Assembly (NCBI RefSeq): GCF_010671595.1
Contig: NZ_JAABOP010000001.1
Coordinates: forward strand, 496,001 to 560,000
DNA length: 64,000 nt
Origin: Muriicola jejuensis
GTDB taxonomy: Bacteria > Bacteroidota > Bacteroidia > Flavobacteriales > Flavobacteriaceae
Direction of reading: 5' to 3'
How positions within the stretch are numbered: position 1 is the stretch's first letter; every line of letters begins with the position of its first letter. Below are positions 45,310-55,036 of the stretch, in pieces. The position numbers were made by a program, and so were the translations under genes. Under the pieces are notes generated by a model. The model saw only the letters and a list, made by a program, of their open reading frames with translations. It ran no database searches and had not been told where the DNA came from.

Positions 45310-47172
45310 TCACTCAATAACCAAATTCCTGTTTCTCGGATACTTTACCACATACCTGAGGGTAAGCACCTTCTCTTCGTTAGGGTTAAGCCTGAGTTCC
45401 CATTTTACCTCTCCGGTAGTGGAGTCGAGTTTGCCCCCGCTGAGTTCTTCTGCCTCCACCCTGATCTCGTCCCTTTGAGAGACGGGCACCTGGTCTAGTA
45501 GCAGGATATTAACAAGCTTGGATTTGTTGTTCTTAACGGTGAGTTTCCACGCGCGTGACTCCTCCTTTCTCGTACCCACGAACTTCTTAGAACTAAAATC
45601 CGTGATCTTTTCCCGGTTCACGGAAACCGCCTTGTCCCTTCCCAGAGAGATGTCGAGGGTATCAGAGGCATAACGGACGTCCAGTACGGTCTTCCCTACG
45701 AAGGTATTCTCGAAAAAGATGTTGGCCTCCCCTTCCAGGAGGTTGTATTTCTCCCAGTCGGCAATACTGCTGATGAGAAACGCTTCCTTCTCGATCTTGG
45801 GGATGCTGTAATACTGGTAATGGGCGGGCAGGGCATAGTCTGCCATGTTCACCGTATAGGTCTGGTTGTCCGAATTCACCGTATAGGGCAGGTCTATGAC
45901 GAAGTCGACTGTCGTCTGCTTCTCAACCTGCTGGAGGGGAACCGTGCTGACCCCTCTTATCACAACACCTTGCGCCGCACCAGCAAGGCCATCTTCTACA
46001 GCCAATTTCTCTTTTCTTCCCGAACCAACAATGACTACTTCCTCAAGAGCCTGAAAATCTTCGATCAGGGTTACATTGATCACAGAGCGGTTCACGGGCA
46101 GGGTCTGAGTAACAAAACCGATATAGCTGTATTGCAGACTGGTGGCATTGGCAGGGACACTGATCGAGTATCGCCCATCAAAGTCGGTTTGTGTCCCTAT
46201 GGTCGATCCCGCAACGCGGATATTGGCACCAGGGAGAGGATACCCGTCTTGTCCACGGACGATCCCGCTCACCTCAGTTACTGTCCGATTATAAACAGGG
46301 GGGAGCGTATTGTAATCCAGGAAATAGGTCTGCAATTCGGGGGCGGTACCGGAAATATTGGGATTGGCCGAGGATAGCCTGAGATTCACATCCTTCCAGT
46401 CGATCTTCGTATCCTGTTTTACATTGGCCTTGTATACGAGGGAAACGGGTTCATCAATATTGGTGGAGCGTATGTCATAAGAGGGGAACCAGCCCGCATT
46501 ACCTACCACATAAGACAGTTCCAGGTTGGTCCTGCCAGCCCTTTTTGCCTCCAGCTTTACCAGAACTTCTCCATTGGCGTATTCCTTTTTTCCGGTCAGG
46601 GTGTTGACCTGGTTTTGCAGGTCGCGTTCCTTCACGGAAAGCTCGTCCAGTTCTGCCTTCCTTTCCAGCTCTTTGAGTTTTAAAGTGGTGAGCTGACTGC
46701 CGTAATACTCCGCGGCCGATTTGAAGGTGGTGGCCGTAAGGGTCTGGTTGCCGCCTATGACCTTGTTGGCCTGTAAAAAGACGACCTCCTCATTGAGGAT
46801 ATCGAGGTAGGTGCGCACTTTTCTGATCTCATTCCTCACCTTCTCCAACTGGGCCTCGAGGTTCAGGAGTTCGGCCGACTTCTCCAGTTTTTCCATATAA
46901 TTCTGCTGGGGGTTTACTGAAAGGACGATCACATTGCCATCTGCTTTGAGCTGAATGCTTTTCCCATTTATAAAAGGGGAAAGGTCAGTGAACCTGAGCA
47001 AACTGGTACCGGCCGGGACATCTACGGCTTTTTTCCGGGTGATCTGCGCCCCTTCAATAAAAACTGTCACATCCTTTACGGTGGTTTTCACCTCTATTTC
47101 CCTGATCTCCTGAGCCTGGGTGAGTTGGATGCAAAACAGGAGTAATAGCGCGTTGAAGGTTCTGTATATCAT
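45310..47172 (-). CDS. DUF4140/DUF4139 (MuiA-like) protein with SusC-like insert
   Basis: 620 residues, exported (signal peptide ending IQLTQAQ). The N-terminal DUF4140 part (about 25-125) is followed by a coiled-coil region (about 95-200) and a DUF4139 part. The DUF4139 core is interrupted at about 301-388 by a carboxypeptidase-regulatory-like domain (VSGIVRGQDGYPLPGANI, then GTQTDFDGRYSI) that ends in EEVVIVGSG, the phrase that opens the plug of SusC-type TonB receptors. Family function is unknown; mucoidy-inhibitor is a name only. Confidence 0.9.
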   Translation of the reverse strand: MIYRTFNALLLLFCIQLTQAQEIREIEVKTTVKDVTVFIEGAQITRKKAVDVPAGTSLLRFTDLSPFINGKSIQLKADGNVIVLSVNPQQNYMEKLEKSAELLNLEAQLEKVRNEIRKVRTYLDILNEEVVFLQANKVIGGNQTLTATTFKSAAEYYGSQLTTLKLKELERKAELDELSVKERDLQNQVNTLTGKKEYANGEVLVKLEAKRAGRTNLELSYVVGNAGWFPSYDIRSTNIDEPVSLVYKANVKQDTKIDWKDVNLRLSSANPNISGTAPELQTYFLDYNTLPPVYNRTVTEVSGIVRGQDGYPLPGANIRVAGSTIGTQTDFDGRYSISVPANATSLQYSYIGFVTQTLPVNRSVINVTLIEDFQALEEVVIVGSGRKEKLAVEDGLAGAAQGVVIRGVSTVPLQQVEKQTTVDFVIDLPYTVNSDNQTYTVNMADYALPAHYQYYSIPKIEKEAFLISSIADWEKYNLLEGEANIFFENTFVGKTVLDVRYASDTLDISLGRDKAVSVNREKITDFSSKKFVGTRKEESRAWKLTVKNNKSKLVNILLLDQVPVSQRDEIRVEAEELSGGKLDSTTGEVKWELRLNPNEEKVLTLRYVVKYPRNRNLVIE

Positions 47173-47197
47173 ATTCTGGTGATTAGATTATCAGTGC

Positions 47198-47217
47198 TCC
47201 GATATCCAAATATCGGA
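47198..47217. repeat. 8-base inverted repeat ahead of the DUF4139 gene
   Basis: TCCGATAT and ATATCGGA around CCAA, 25 bases ahead of the DUF4139 start and 15 after the TauE stop. No T run follows on the minus strand, so an operator or leader hairpin is more likely than a terminator. Confidence 0.45.
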
Positions 47218-47232
47218 CCATTCCCCTATAAA

Positions 47233-47979
47233 TCAAAAGCCCAACTCCCTGTTTTCAAGAAATAATTTGACGACCGTCACCAATCCGATAATCAGGATCA
47301 GCAGGAGGGAGAGGTTTTTAAACCTGGCCTGGGGGATATAGTGAAGGATCCTCTTGCCGAGGTAAGTACCCACGATCCCTATAAGTAACAGGAAAGGGAC
47401 GTAGATCAGATCGTGATCGTGTATATAACCATTCTCGTAATAGACGAAGGTCCTTGTAAAATCGATCATAAAATCGATGAAGGCCGAGGTGGCGATGAAA
47501 ACGCTCTTCTCCATATTAAAGGCCGCCATGGTAAGCCCGCGGATTGCTCCCCCCGTACCCAGAAGTCCGGCCGAAAACCCGGAAATCGCACCTCCCAGAA
47601 GGGAATTCCTCTTGGAAGGAAGTACAATGAGTTCCTTTTTGATCAGGAAAAGCAAACTCAGGCCAAGCAGGAAAATACCCAGTGAGAATTCGAGCACATA
47701 GGTGTTCAGGTATTTGGACAGGAAGCCGCCGAGGACGACAAAGACTACCGAGGGGATTCCAAGGTAAAGGATCAGGAATTTGTTCAACCCCTTTTTGAAT
47801 AAAAAGATCTTGCTCAGGTTGCTCGAAAGGTGGAAAATGGCGGTCAACCCGAGAACGGAATAAAAGTCGAAATAGAAGTTTCCCAGGGGCACAAAGAAGA
47901 CTGAGGAGCCGAACCCTCCTATGGTGCCGAGGATCTCTGCAAAAAGGGCCAGGAGGAGGAAAAATGTATTTATTTTCAT
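47233..47979 (-). CDS. TauE/SafE-type membrane permease
   Basis: About 248 residues with some eight hydrophobic segments. The family hallmark is two half-repeats beginning GTIGGFGSSVFFVPL near the N-terminus and GFSAGLLGTGGAIRGL in the second half. Members export sulfite or organosulfur compounds, but the substrate cannot be inferred here. The ATG at 47979 gives a start right before the first membrane helix; a longer upstream frame overlaps the DUF3052 gene. It follows that gene by 10 bases. Confidence 0.9.
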   Translation of the reverse strand: MKINTFFLLLALFAEILGTIGGFGSSVFFVPLGNFYFDFYSVLGLTAIFHLSSNLSKIFLFKKGLNKFLILYLGIPSVVFVVLGGFLSKYLNTYVLEFSLGIFLLGLSLLFLIKKELIVLPSKRNSLLGGAISGFSAGLLGTGGAIRGLTMAAFNMEKSVFIATSAFIDFMIDFTRTFVYYENGYIHDHDLIYVPFLLLIGIVGTYLGKRILHYIPQARFKNLSLLLILIIGLVTVVKLFLENRELGF

Positions 47980-47989
47980 TTTTGGAAGA

Positions 47990-48418
47990 TCAAGCAGTTC
48001 TATCCCTGACGGGAATAACAAATTTCAGGGCAGACCAGATCTCGTTCACGGAACAGACCTTGATATCCACCAGGCCATGCCTCAGTCCAAGGTCCCGTAC
48101 GACATTCCCGTCGAGGTCCGTGGGTACTTTAGAGGCCTTTTTTGGCCAGGAGATCCAGATCATTCCCGTTTGATTCAGCTGTTTTCTGAGTGTCCCAAGG
48201 TCCCGGTCGAGTTGATCGGCCTGTAGGGCAAAGTAGTGTATAAAGTCGATCCCGGTATCCTCTTCCGGGAGCAGTTCGAAATCATCGGGCAGATCCTCGA
48301 AAAGGTCAAAATACCCTTCGGGCGGATGGAAGAGTTTTACCCTCTGTCCCCTTTTGATCCCCAGCTTCTTTGCCAGGGGGGTTCCCGAATATCCCAGTGG
48401 ATTTATCCCTTTCATCAC
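47990..48418 (-). CDS. DUF3052-like protein
   Basis: 142 residues, soluble. GYSGTPLAKKLGIKRGQRVKL at the N-terminus is the recognisable start of DUF3052, and IDFIHYFALQADQL, MIWISWPKKASKV and GLVDIKVCSVNEIWSALKF follow. Function unknown. It lies between a TauE permease and an NTF2-like protein on the same strand, with 10-base gaps. Confidence 0.8.
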   Translation of the reverse strand: MMKGINPLGYSGTPLAKKLGIKRGQRVKLFHPPEGYFDLFEDLPDDFELLPEEDTGIDFIHYFALQADQLDRDLGTLRKQLNQTGMIWISWPKKASKVPTDLDGNVVRDLGLRHGLVDIKVCSVNEIWSALKFVIPVRDRTA

Positions 48419-48428
48419 CTGTCAGGGT

Positions 48429-49226
48429 CTAGAAGTTAAAATCGAGAAGCAATTTCCAGTCATCACCCTCCATGCCCCACAGGAGAACGTAAAGTCCCTT
48501 GCCCCCTGCATCATAGATACCTATCTCGCAGACCAGTCGGTCATTAAAGGGGATGATCTTTCGCGGGGTTAGGTTGATACTATAGGATTTGTCCCTCATA
48601 TATCCATACGCCTCAGCGATCTCCATGGCCTTATGGACCTTTCCCCTGTAAAAGTATTTGCCTTTGGAGGAAAAAATGTTCTTCACGATCAGGTCTGGCC
48701 GATGTTGATTCGCGTATAGTTCCCAGGACGAACGCAGGAGTCCGATCTCCGTTTTGTGGTCCCCCATTCTGTCTGATTTGGGTGCAACCGCCTCGAAAGC
48801 CTTATACCATCTCTGGTCGTATTTCCATGCAATCACTCCGGGTATTTTTGTTCCCCCGGCCGTGGTGTAGACCCCGTGGACCAGCATCTGGTTTTCGTAT
48901 AGCTGAAAGAAGGTGATGGTGTCGTATTTTAAAATTCTGTCTTCCCCGTTCAGGCGTTTCCACATTCCCTCAATGGCATCCTGTCCTACGAGAAGAGAAT
49001 CCTTATACATGAGTCCGCTGATCCCGGTATAGGGAGGTGTATTTTTCCGGGTTGAATTGAGTTCACTGAGCCATCCGCTCTGAATGGCATGGACTGCCTT
49101 CTTTAATTCTTTTTTCTGGCCTTGCATAACACCCGCAACGAGCAAAAGGCATAAGACGATCGCCGTTCTCCCAGAGAAACGTTTCCCTATCGTCCGTGTT
49201 TTTGTAATCGAATCCGCAGATTCCAT
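48429..49226 (-). CDS. Exported protein with NTF2-like features
   Basis: About 265 residues. An N-terminal hydrophobic segment (TAIVLCLLLVAGVMQGQ) with a preceding Arg-rich stretch predicts export. The first half (AVHAIQSGWLSELNSTRK, then DAIEGMWKRL) resembles SnoaL/NTF2-like ketosteroid-isomerase folds; the second half may repeat the fold. A GTG 13 codons upstream is possible, but the ATG is preferred. Function unknown. Confidence 0.6.
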   Translation of the reverse strand: MESADSITKTRTIGKRFSGRTAIVLCLLLVAGVMQGQKKELKKAVHAIQSGWLSELNSTRKNTPPYTGISGLMYKDSLLVGQDAIEGMWKRLNGEDRILKYDTITFFQLYENQMLVHGVYTTAGGTKIPGVIAWKYDQRWYKAFEAVAPKSDRMGDHKTEIGLLRSSWELYANQHRPDLIVKNIFSSKGKYFYRGKVHKAMEIAEAYGYMRDKSYSINLTPRKIIPFNDRLVCEIGIYDAGGKGLYVLLWGMEGDDWKLLLDFNF

Positions 49227-49434
49227 ACCTTTATTCTGCAAAAATGTCGGCGTACTTACATTCACCTGTCATTATTTTAAATTAAAGGTACTGAATATTT
49301 GCCGATGCCCCTGGTGTACAGTACTCCTGCAGGTCTCTTTGACCCGGGATAGGCAACATTCCCTATGAAGAATTTGAAGAATATTTTGTAACACTATCCA
49401 TTTTTAGGAGTCTTTATCATAGAACGACTAGCCA

Positions 49435-52098
49435 ATGCGACATCCTTTTCTGATTGTCTGCATCCTGACTGCCTTATGTCTGAAAAGTTTCGGTCAGCAG
49501 CGCGACAGTACGATACAAAAAAGGCAGTACACAACCAGATCCATAGGTGAGTCTGCCCCTCCGAAGATCGATGGAGACCTGGAGGAGGGCGTCTGGGATC
49601 TGGTGGAATGGACGGGTGACTTTATTGAATTCACGCCCGATACGGGCACTTCCCCTACGGAACAAACGCTAATGAAGATCCTCTACGACGACAAGAACCT
49701 CTATGTCGCCTTCAAATGCTTCCAGGAAGACCCTAAAACCATAGAACGCCGACTGGGAAGAAGGGATACTTTTCCGGGGGATTGGGTAGAGATCAATATC
49801 GACAGTTACAATGATGACCGTACAGCCTTTTCCTTTACCGCTTCATCCTCAAGTGTAAAAAGTGACGAATTCGTATCAAATAACGAGGAATTTGACAGCA
49901 GTTGGAATCCCATTTGGTTCCTGGGCACAAAGATCGTCGAGGACGGATGGACCGCCGAGATCCGAATTCCACTGAGCCAGTTGAGGTTCAGCAAAGCCCA
50001 GGATCAGATCTGGGGGCTTCAGGCCACCCGCCGCTACTTCAACAATGAGGAAAGATCTGTCTGGCAGCCGGTAGATGCCAACCCTCCGGGGTGGGTAAGC
50101 GAATTCGGTGAATTACAAGGTTTGATCGGCCTCATCCCACAGAAACAATTAGAGATACAGCCCTATATGCTCAGTCAGTTAGACACCTATGAGGCTCAGG
50201 AAGGAAATCCCTTTCGGGACGGGAGTGATTCGAGGTTCGCAGGCGGACTCGATGCTAAAATCGGAATTACGAATGATCTTACCCTTGATCTGACCATCAA
50301 TCCCGACTTCGGACAGGTTGATGCGGATCCGGGAGCCATAGCCCTGGACGGATTTGAGATCTTCTTTCAGGAACGAAGGCCATTTTTTGTCGAGAATAAG
50401 AATGTATTCGACTTCGGACTTGGAGGCGGCCCCGACAACCTGTTCTTCTCCCGCAGGATAGGGCGGACGCCACAGGGATTTACGACTGAAAACTCTGCCC
50501 TGGGAGAGTATGCCGATGTCCCTAATTTTACAACCATACTCGGAGCGGCAAAATTTAGCGGGAAAACCGCCAACGGCTGGTCTGTAGGATTGCTGGAAAG
50601 TGTCACGGCCAAGGAATTTGCGGAAATCAGACTAGACAATCGTCCAGAAATCCTCAACGGTCTTCCTCTGATGGGTACGGAGCGAAGAGAAATCGTGGAA
50701 CCCCTCACCAATTACCTGGTTGGGAGGGTACAAAAGGATTTCAACGACCGGAATTCATATGTGGGAGGAATCTTTACCGCTACCAACAGAAAATTGGAAG
50801 AAAATCTGGATTTCCTGCACAAGGATGCCTATAGCGGCGGCTTGGATTTCAGACATAACTGGAAGAACCGAACGTATTACGTAGAGGGTATTGTAGCTTT
50901 TAGTAAAGTCTTTGGGGATGAGGAAGCCATCAGCCAGACGCAGAGATCGATTACCCATCTCTTCCAACGGGAGGATGCCAGCCATGTGAGCGTGGATACG
51001 ACCAGGACATCCTTGAGCGGAACAGGCGGGCGGTTTGAGATCGGAAAAAGCGGAGGGGGGAACTGGAGGTATAATTTCGGGGGATACTGGAAGTCGCCCG
51101 AACTGGAGCTCAACGACATTGGTTTTTTGCGCCAGGCCGATGACATCAGGCAATACGCCAGTTTGAGGCGAGTCTTCAACCAACCTACATCCTGGTTCAG
51201 GCAGGCCAATTTTCAGGTGGAATTATCTTCTGCATTCGACTTTCAGGGAAATTACAATCGCATACAATATGAATTGAACGGGTTCATCAACTTCACCAAT
51301 AATTACCTGATCGATTTCGGGGCAGCCCACAAACCGAGGATCTTTACGAATACATTCCTCAGAGGGGGGCCCCGATGGAGGTATAACGAAGAGAATTACT
51401 GGTACGCATTTTTGGGAACTGACCTACGAAAAAAATTGAGTGTGATCGCGGGCACGGTCAATTCACAAGCCACCCAGAACAATTTTTCTTTCTACAATTA
51501 TGAATTCCGGTTAAATTACCAACCCATAAACGCCCTGAGTATCTCCCTGAGTACCGAATACTCTCAGAGTCCCAACCGCACCCAATATGTCAGTGAACAG
51601 AATTTTGGAGGACAGTCCAGGTATATCCTGGGGGCCATCGACCAGGAGACCTTGAGTACGACCCTGAGGATCAATTATAACCTCAACCCAAACCTCAGCT
51701 TGCAGTACTACGGCCAGCCATTTATTTTTAAGGCTGATTTCTCTGACTTCAACTATGTTGTCAATTCTACAGCATTCGATCTGGAAGAGCGCGTGCGTTG
51801 GTATGGGGATGACCAGATCCGATTCAATAATGGAATTTATGAAATAGACGAAGATCGAAATGGAGTCGTGGATTACAGCTTCGGGGACCCCGATTTTGCC
51901 TTTGTTCAGTTCAGATCGAACCTGGTCCTGAGGTGGGAATACATTCCGGGCTCGGAGATTTTCCTCGTCTGGTCACAGGGTATTACCGGGAACGGAAATG
52001 TGGACGATTCTTTCGGGGCCATCATCAACGACCAATTGCTGAACCAAAAGGCGAACAACACCTTCCTAATCAAGGCCACGTACCGGTTCAACCTGTAG
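49435..52098 (+). CDS. DUF5916 exported protein with CBM9-like domain
   Basis: 887 residues. A signal peptide (to KSFGQQ) is followed by a carbohydrate-binding family 9-like domain (about 35-230: PPKIDGDLEEGVWDLVEW, WVEINIDSYNDDRTAFSF) and a large DUF5916 region with strong barrel-like strand pattern to a C-terminal FLIKATYRFNL, as in outer-membrane barrels. The motif FGQVDADPGAIALDGFEIFF is typical of the family. Role unknown; it may bind sugars at the surface. Monocistronic and convergent with a pirin. Confidence 0.9.
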   Translation: MRHPFLIVCILTALCLKSFGQQRDSTIQKRQYTTRSIGESAPPKIDGDLEEGVWDLVEWTGDFIEFTPDTGTSPTEQTLMKILYDDKNLYVAFKCFQEDPKTIERRLGRRDTFPGDWVEINIDSYNDDRTAFSFTASSSSVKSDEFVSNNEEFDSSWNPIWFLGTKIVEDGWTAEIRIPLSQLRFSKAQDQIWGLQATRRYFNNEERSVWQPVDANPPGWVSEFGELQGLIGLIPQKQLEIQPYMLSQLDTYEAQEGNPFRDGSDSRFAGGLDAKIGITNDLTLDLTINPDFGQVDADPGAIALDGFEIFFQERRPFFVENKNVFDFGLGGGPDNLFFSRRIGRTPQGFTTENSALGEYADVPNFTTILGAAKFSGKTANGWSVGLLESVTAKEFAEIRLDNRPEILNGLPLMGTERREIVEPLTNYLVGRVQKDFNDRNSYVGGIFTATNRKLEENLDFLHKDAYSGGLDFRHNWKNRTYYVEGIVAFSKVFGDEEAISQTQRSITHLFQREDASHVSVDTTRTSLSGTGGRFEIGKSGGGNWRYNFGGYWKSPELELNDIGFLRQADDIRQYASLRRVFNQPTSWFRQANFQVELSSAFDFQGNYNRIQYELNGFINFTNNYLIDFGAAHKPRIFTNTFLRGGPRWRYNEENYWYAFLGTDLRKKLSVIAGTVNSQATQNNFSFYNYEFRLNYQPINALSISLSTEYSQSPNRTQYVSEQNFGGQSRYILGAIDQETLSTTLRINYNLNPNLSLQYYGQPFIFKADFSDFNYVVNSTAFDLEERVRWYGDDQIRFNNGIYEIDEDRNGVVDYSFGDPDFAFVQFRSNLVLRWEYIPGSEIFLVWSQGITGNGNVDDSFGAIINDQLLNQKANNTFLIKATYRFNL

Positions 52099-52128
52099 TC
52101 CCCCTGGGCCAGCTTAATAAATTACTTT

Positions 52129-52998
52129 TTAAGGGAAAGGGATATAGGTCTGATCACCCGGTACCTGCGGAAATTTTCTTTCTTCCCACAATTTCCTTGC
52201 TTCCTTGAGCCTGTCGCGGTCCGATGACACAAAATTCCACAGCAGATACCGCTCCTCTTGCAGGGGTTCTCCCCCAAAGAGGAGGATCCTGGTGTCTTTC
52301 CCTAGGTCCATAGTGCACATTTCCCGTGTTTTGCTGATAAGCATCTGCCCTTGACCTACTTCTTCCCCATCCAATTGGATAGACCCTTTGACGATCACAA
52401 AGGCCACCTCTCCCTGGATCTGTTTGCCCAGATCAAGTTGGGCGTCCTCATCTGCCCTGATGTCGACCATAAAAAGGGGAGAATACCCCTGCAGAGGTGA
52501 CTTTCTCCCAAAGGCCGTTCCGGCCACCAGGATGAGCTCACAGTGGTTTTCCTGCCACCTGGGGAGGTCTGAGGCCGGAAAATAGTCGAACCTGGGTTCC
52601 ATTTCTTCCAGTTCTTTTGGCAAGGCGACCCAGATCTGGTACCCGTGCATGGAAAAGGCCTTCCCATTCCTGAGGTGTGCCGGGGTGCGTTCGGTATGTG
52701 TCACGGCCCTGCCAGCGGTCATGAAACCCACATCACCAGGCTTGACCACCTGTACAGAGCCAATGCTGTCCCTGTGTTCGATCGCCCCTTCGAACAGGTA
52801 GGTCAGGGTGGAGAGCCCGATGTGTGGGTGCTGGTTCACATCGAAATAATTTCCCGGACCCAGTTCAGCCGGACCCATATGGTCGATAAAGGTGAACGGT
52901 CCTACCTGCCTTTTCTCCCTGAAAGGTAAAAGCCTTCCCACCATAAAATTCCCGAGATCCCGCTGGCGTTCATCGACCAGCATTTTGTTGTTAGCCAT
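52129..52998 (-). CDS. Second pirin family protein
   Basis: About 289 residues, longer than the pirin at 16490. The metal-site residues are in FDVNQHPHIGLSTLTYLFEG (His, His) and AGRAVTHTERTP (His, Glu). N-terminal FTFIDHMGPAEL is conserved. The ATG giving MANNKMLVDERQ is chosen; an upstream extension of 29 residues has no support. It is convergent with the DUF5916 gene, and a small gene lies just upstream. Confidence 0.9.
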   Translation of the reverse strand: MANNKMLVDERQRDLGNFMVGRLLPFREKRQVGPFTFIDHMGPAELGPGNYFDVNQHPHIGLSTLTYLFEGAIEHRDSIGSVQVVKPGDVGFMTAGRAVTHTERTPAHLRNGKAFSMHGYQIWVALPKELEEMEPRFDYFPASDLPRWQENHCELILVAGTAFGRKSPLQGYSPLFMVDIRADEDAQLDLGKQIQGEVAFVIVKGSIQLDGEEVGQGQMLISKTREMCTMDLGKDTRILLFGGEPLQEERYLLWNFVSSDRDRLKEARKLWEERKFPQVPGDQTYIPFP

Positions 52999-53097
52999 AG
53001 GTGAATTTAAAAAATGTTGATATCGATAATCCTCAAATGGATAATACCGTAAATAGGTTTCACTTAAGACATTTACTCTTCTCAAGGAAAGACAAGT

Positions 53098-53475
53098 TCA
53101 TCCTGCCGAGATCCATTCCCGGGCTGATACCTCATCTCTAAAACCTTTGAACTGCCACTCTGAATTGAGGTTTTTAGACATGGCCACGTATTTCTCGATC
53201 TTTTCTCTGATCCGTTCATTGTCTGCGATATAGGCCAGTTTGAGCTGCATCCCTGACCTGCTGGCTTGTACGTCGTTCATGGTGATCTCCACCATCTCCA
53301 TGGGCCGCCATTCCACGCCTTCAGTTTCCAGGGTATGAACGATCTGGTATTTGGCTTTTTCTGAGCGAGGGTCGCTGAAGAAAGTTTCATTCGCCTTTTC
53401 GATCTCCGCCGAGGTCACATGCCCGTAAAACTCCCATTTGATCCCGCGTTCTTCCCAAATTGTTCTAAAAGGCAT
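53098..53475 (-). CDS. Small protein, possibly SpoIIAA/STAS-like
   Basis: 125 residues, soluble. It begins MPFRTIWEERGIKWEFYGHV, contains TSAEIEKANETFFSDPRSEK and ends with helical FRDEVSAREWI. The pattern of a strand, helix and strand with a conserved Asp-Pro is weakly similar to SpoIIAA-like proteins, but no function can be given. It is possibly co-transcribed with the pirin 99 bases downstream. Confidence 0.6.
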   Translation of the reverse strand: MPFRTIWEERGIKWEFYGHVTSAEIEKANETFFSDPRSEKAKYQIVHTLETEGVEWRPMEMVEITMNDVQASRSGMQLKLAYIADNERIREKIEKYVAMSKNLNSEWQFKGFRDEVSAREWISAG

Positions 53476-53530
53476 GTTTTTCTATTCTTCAGTTCCCTAA
53501 AAGATACTGAAAAAATGGAAAGTCCTCAAA

Positions 53531-54868
53531 TCAGAAGTCACGGTAATTCCCAGAGAGAAACTCATTCGCCTTGGTTTCCCTGAAACTGGCATTTTCACTG
53601 TCCCAATGGAGCTTCTTATTTGGGAAGCGGCCTGCAATTACACCAAGCAAAATGGTCTCGGTTAACCTGGCTGCATAGGAGAAGGGGGCCGTACAGGTAT
53701 CCGTACCCAAACAGGCATCGACGAACTGGTGGTAGTGCTTATTGCCTTCAAGGGCATAGTCCCTGACGGGTTCTCCCAATTCACCCGAGGAAACAAAGGG
53801 TGAGACATCGATCTCCACGTATTTTCCATCCACGATATGCCTTGGCAACTCCATAAAATGCGGTAACAGGAGCCGGCCTTTTTCCCCAATGAACATCGCT
53901 CCCTGCAAGGGGAGTTTCTCTTTGTTCGGCAACCTGAGGTCCTTATGTCCAGGAGGTGCTCCTTTGCCGTCGTACCACACCCATTTCAGCGTCTCCGCAG
54001 TATAGGGGGTCCCCGGAAATTCGTAAGTTACCGTGTTCTTCTCGGGATAGCCAAAGCCATTGGGCTTGCGGCACTTGTTCTTTACAGTGAAGGGAACGTC
54101 CAATTCCAAGGCATTATAGGGAGTATCAAAGATATGGACCCCCATGTCTCCCAGGGTCCCGCAACCGAAGTCGACCAGCTTACGCCAGTTCATGGGATGG
54201 TATACCTCTGCCTTATAAGGCCTGTCAGCTGACGTTCCCAGCCAGAGGTTCCAGTCGAGATTGGAGGGGACAGGATCCGATCCGGTGGGCTTGGGACCGT
54301 CATACCCCCAGTTCTTGGGAGACCAGGCGTGGACTGTGGATACTTTTCCTATGATACCCGATTGGATCAATAGGGTTGCGAGCTTATAATCATAGAAGGA
54401 ATGCACCTGTATCCCCATTTGAGTGATCAGGTTCTTTTCATCTGCCAGTTTTTTCATCGCCCGTACCTCCGAAACATGGTGAGCCAGGGGTTTCTGGCAA
54501 TACACCGGTTTGTTGAGCTGCATGGCCAGCATGCTGGCCGGGGCGTGGCTGTGATCAGGGGTGGAAACAATTACTGCATCGATCTCATCAGCCATTTGGG
54601 AGAACATCATCCGGTAATCTGCAAAACCCCGGGCATCGGGATGCAATTGCCTGGCTGCTTCCAGGTTATTTGAATCCACATCGCATAAGGCAACCACTTT
54701 GACCTTCTCGTGGGAAGAGATCGATTTGAGGTCCTCTGCCCCCATGCCGCCCACGCCTATATGAGCAGTACGCAGGACCATTTCCTGGGAAGAGGACCAC
54801 ATGGAAGCAGGAAGAAGGGATACAGAGGAGGCTACGGCCGTGTTCTTGAGGAAATCTCGTCTTTTCAT
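53531..54868 (-). CDS. Tat-exported Gfo/Idh/MocA oxidoreductase
   Basis: 445 residues. The N-terminus RRDFLKNTAVASSVSL is a twin-arginine signal. A dinucleotide fold follows (TAHIGVGGMGAEDL), with VALCDVDSNNLEAAR and the catalytic-type segment VYCQKPLAHHVSEVRAMKKL (EKP/QKP motif). The family oxidises or reduces sugars and inositols with NAD(P). The substrate is not clear; the periplasmic members of Bacteroidota often act on glycosides. Monocistronic. Confidence 0.93.
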   Translation of the reverse strand: MKRRDFLKNTAVASSVSLLPASMWSSSQEMVLRTAHIGVGGMGAEDLKSISSHEKVKVVALCDVDSNNLEAARQLHPDARGFADYRMMFSQMADEIDAVIVSTPDHSHAPASMLAMQLNKPVYCQKPLAHHVSEVRAMKKLADEKNLITQMGIQVHSFYDYKLATLLIQSGIIGKVSTVHAWSPKNWGYDGPKPTGSDPVPSNLDWNLWLGTSADRPYKAEVYHPMNWRKLVDFGCGTLGDMGVHIFDTPYNALELDVPFTVKNKCRKPNGFGYPEKNTVTYEFPGTPYTAETLKWVWYDGKGAPPGHKDLRLPNKEKLPLQGAMFIGEKGRLLLPHFMELPRHIVDGKYVEIDVSPFVSSGELGEPVRDYALEGNKHYHQFVDACLGTDTCTAPFSYAARLTETILLGVIAGRFPNKKLHWDSENASFRETKANEFLSGNYRDF

Positions 54869-54985
54869 AATTTGTTCAGGTGTTGATCTGTTCCTCCCGG
54901 CTCTGGAATGTATACCGGGATTATCCTACTCCAAAGCAGGACCGTCATAAAGTTAACTATTTCGATCAAAGAAAGGGGGCAGGAC

Positions 54986-55013
54986 AAAAAAAAACCACCG
55001 CTTTAACGGTGGT
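54986..55013 (-). terminator. Terminator of the BNR/VPS10-like protein gene
   Basis: On the minus strand ACCACCG pairs with CGGTGGT around TTAAAG, followed by nine T. It lies 24 bases after the stop of the large gene. Confidence 0.9.
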
Positions 55014-55036
55014 CTTTATTTGGCTTTGATGTGCCT

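Noticed and set aside
54986-55013. Attenuator role for the hairpin at 54986-55013
   Set aside because: It lies after the large propeller gene stop with no downstream gene close on the same strand, so it is a simple terminator.
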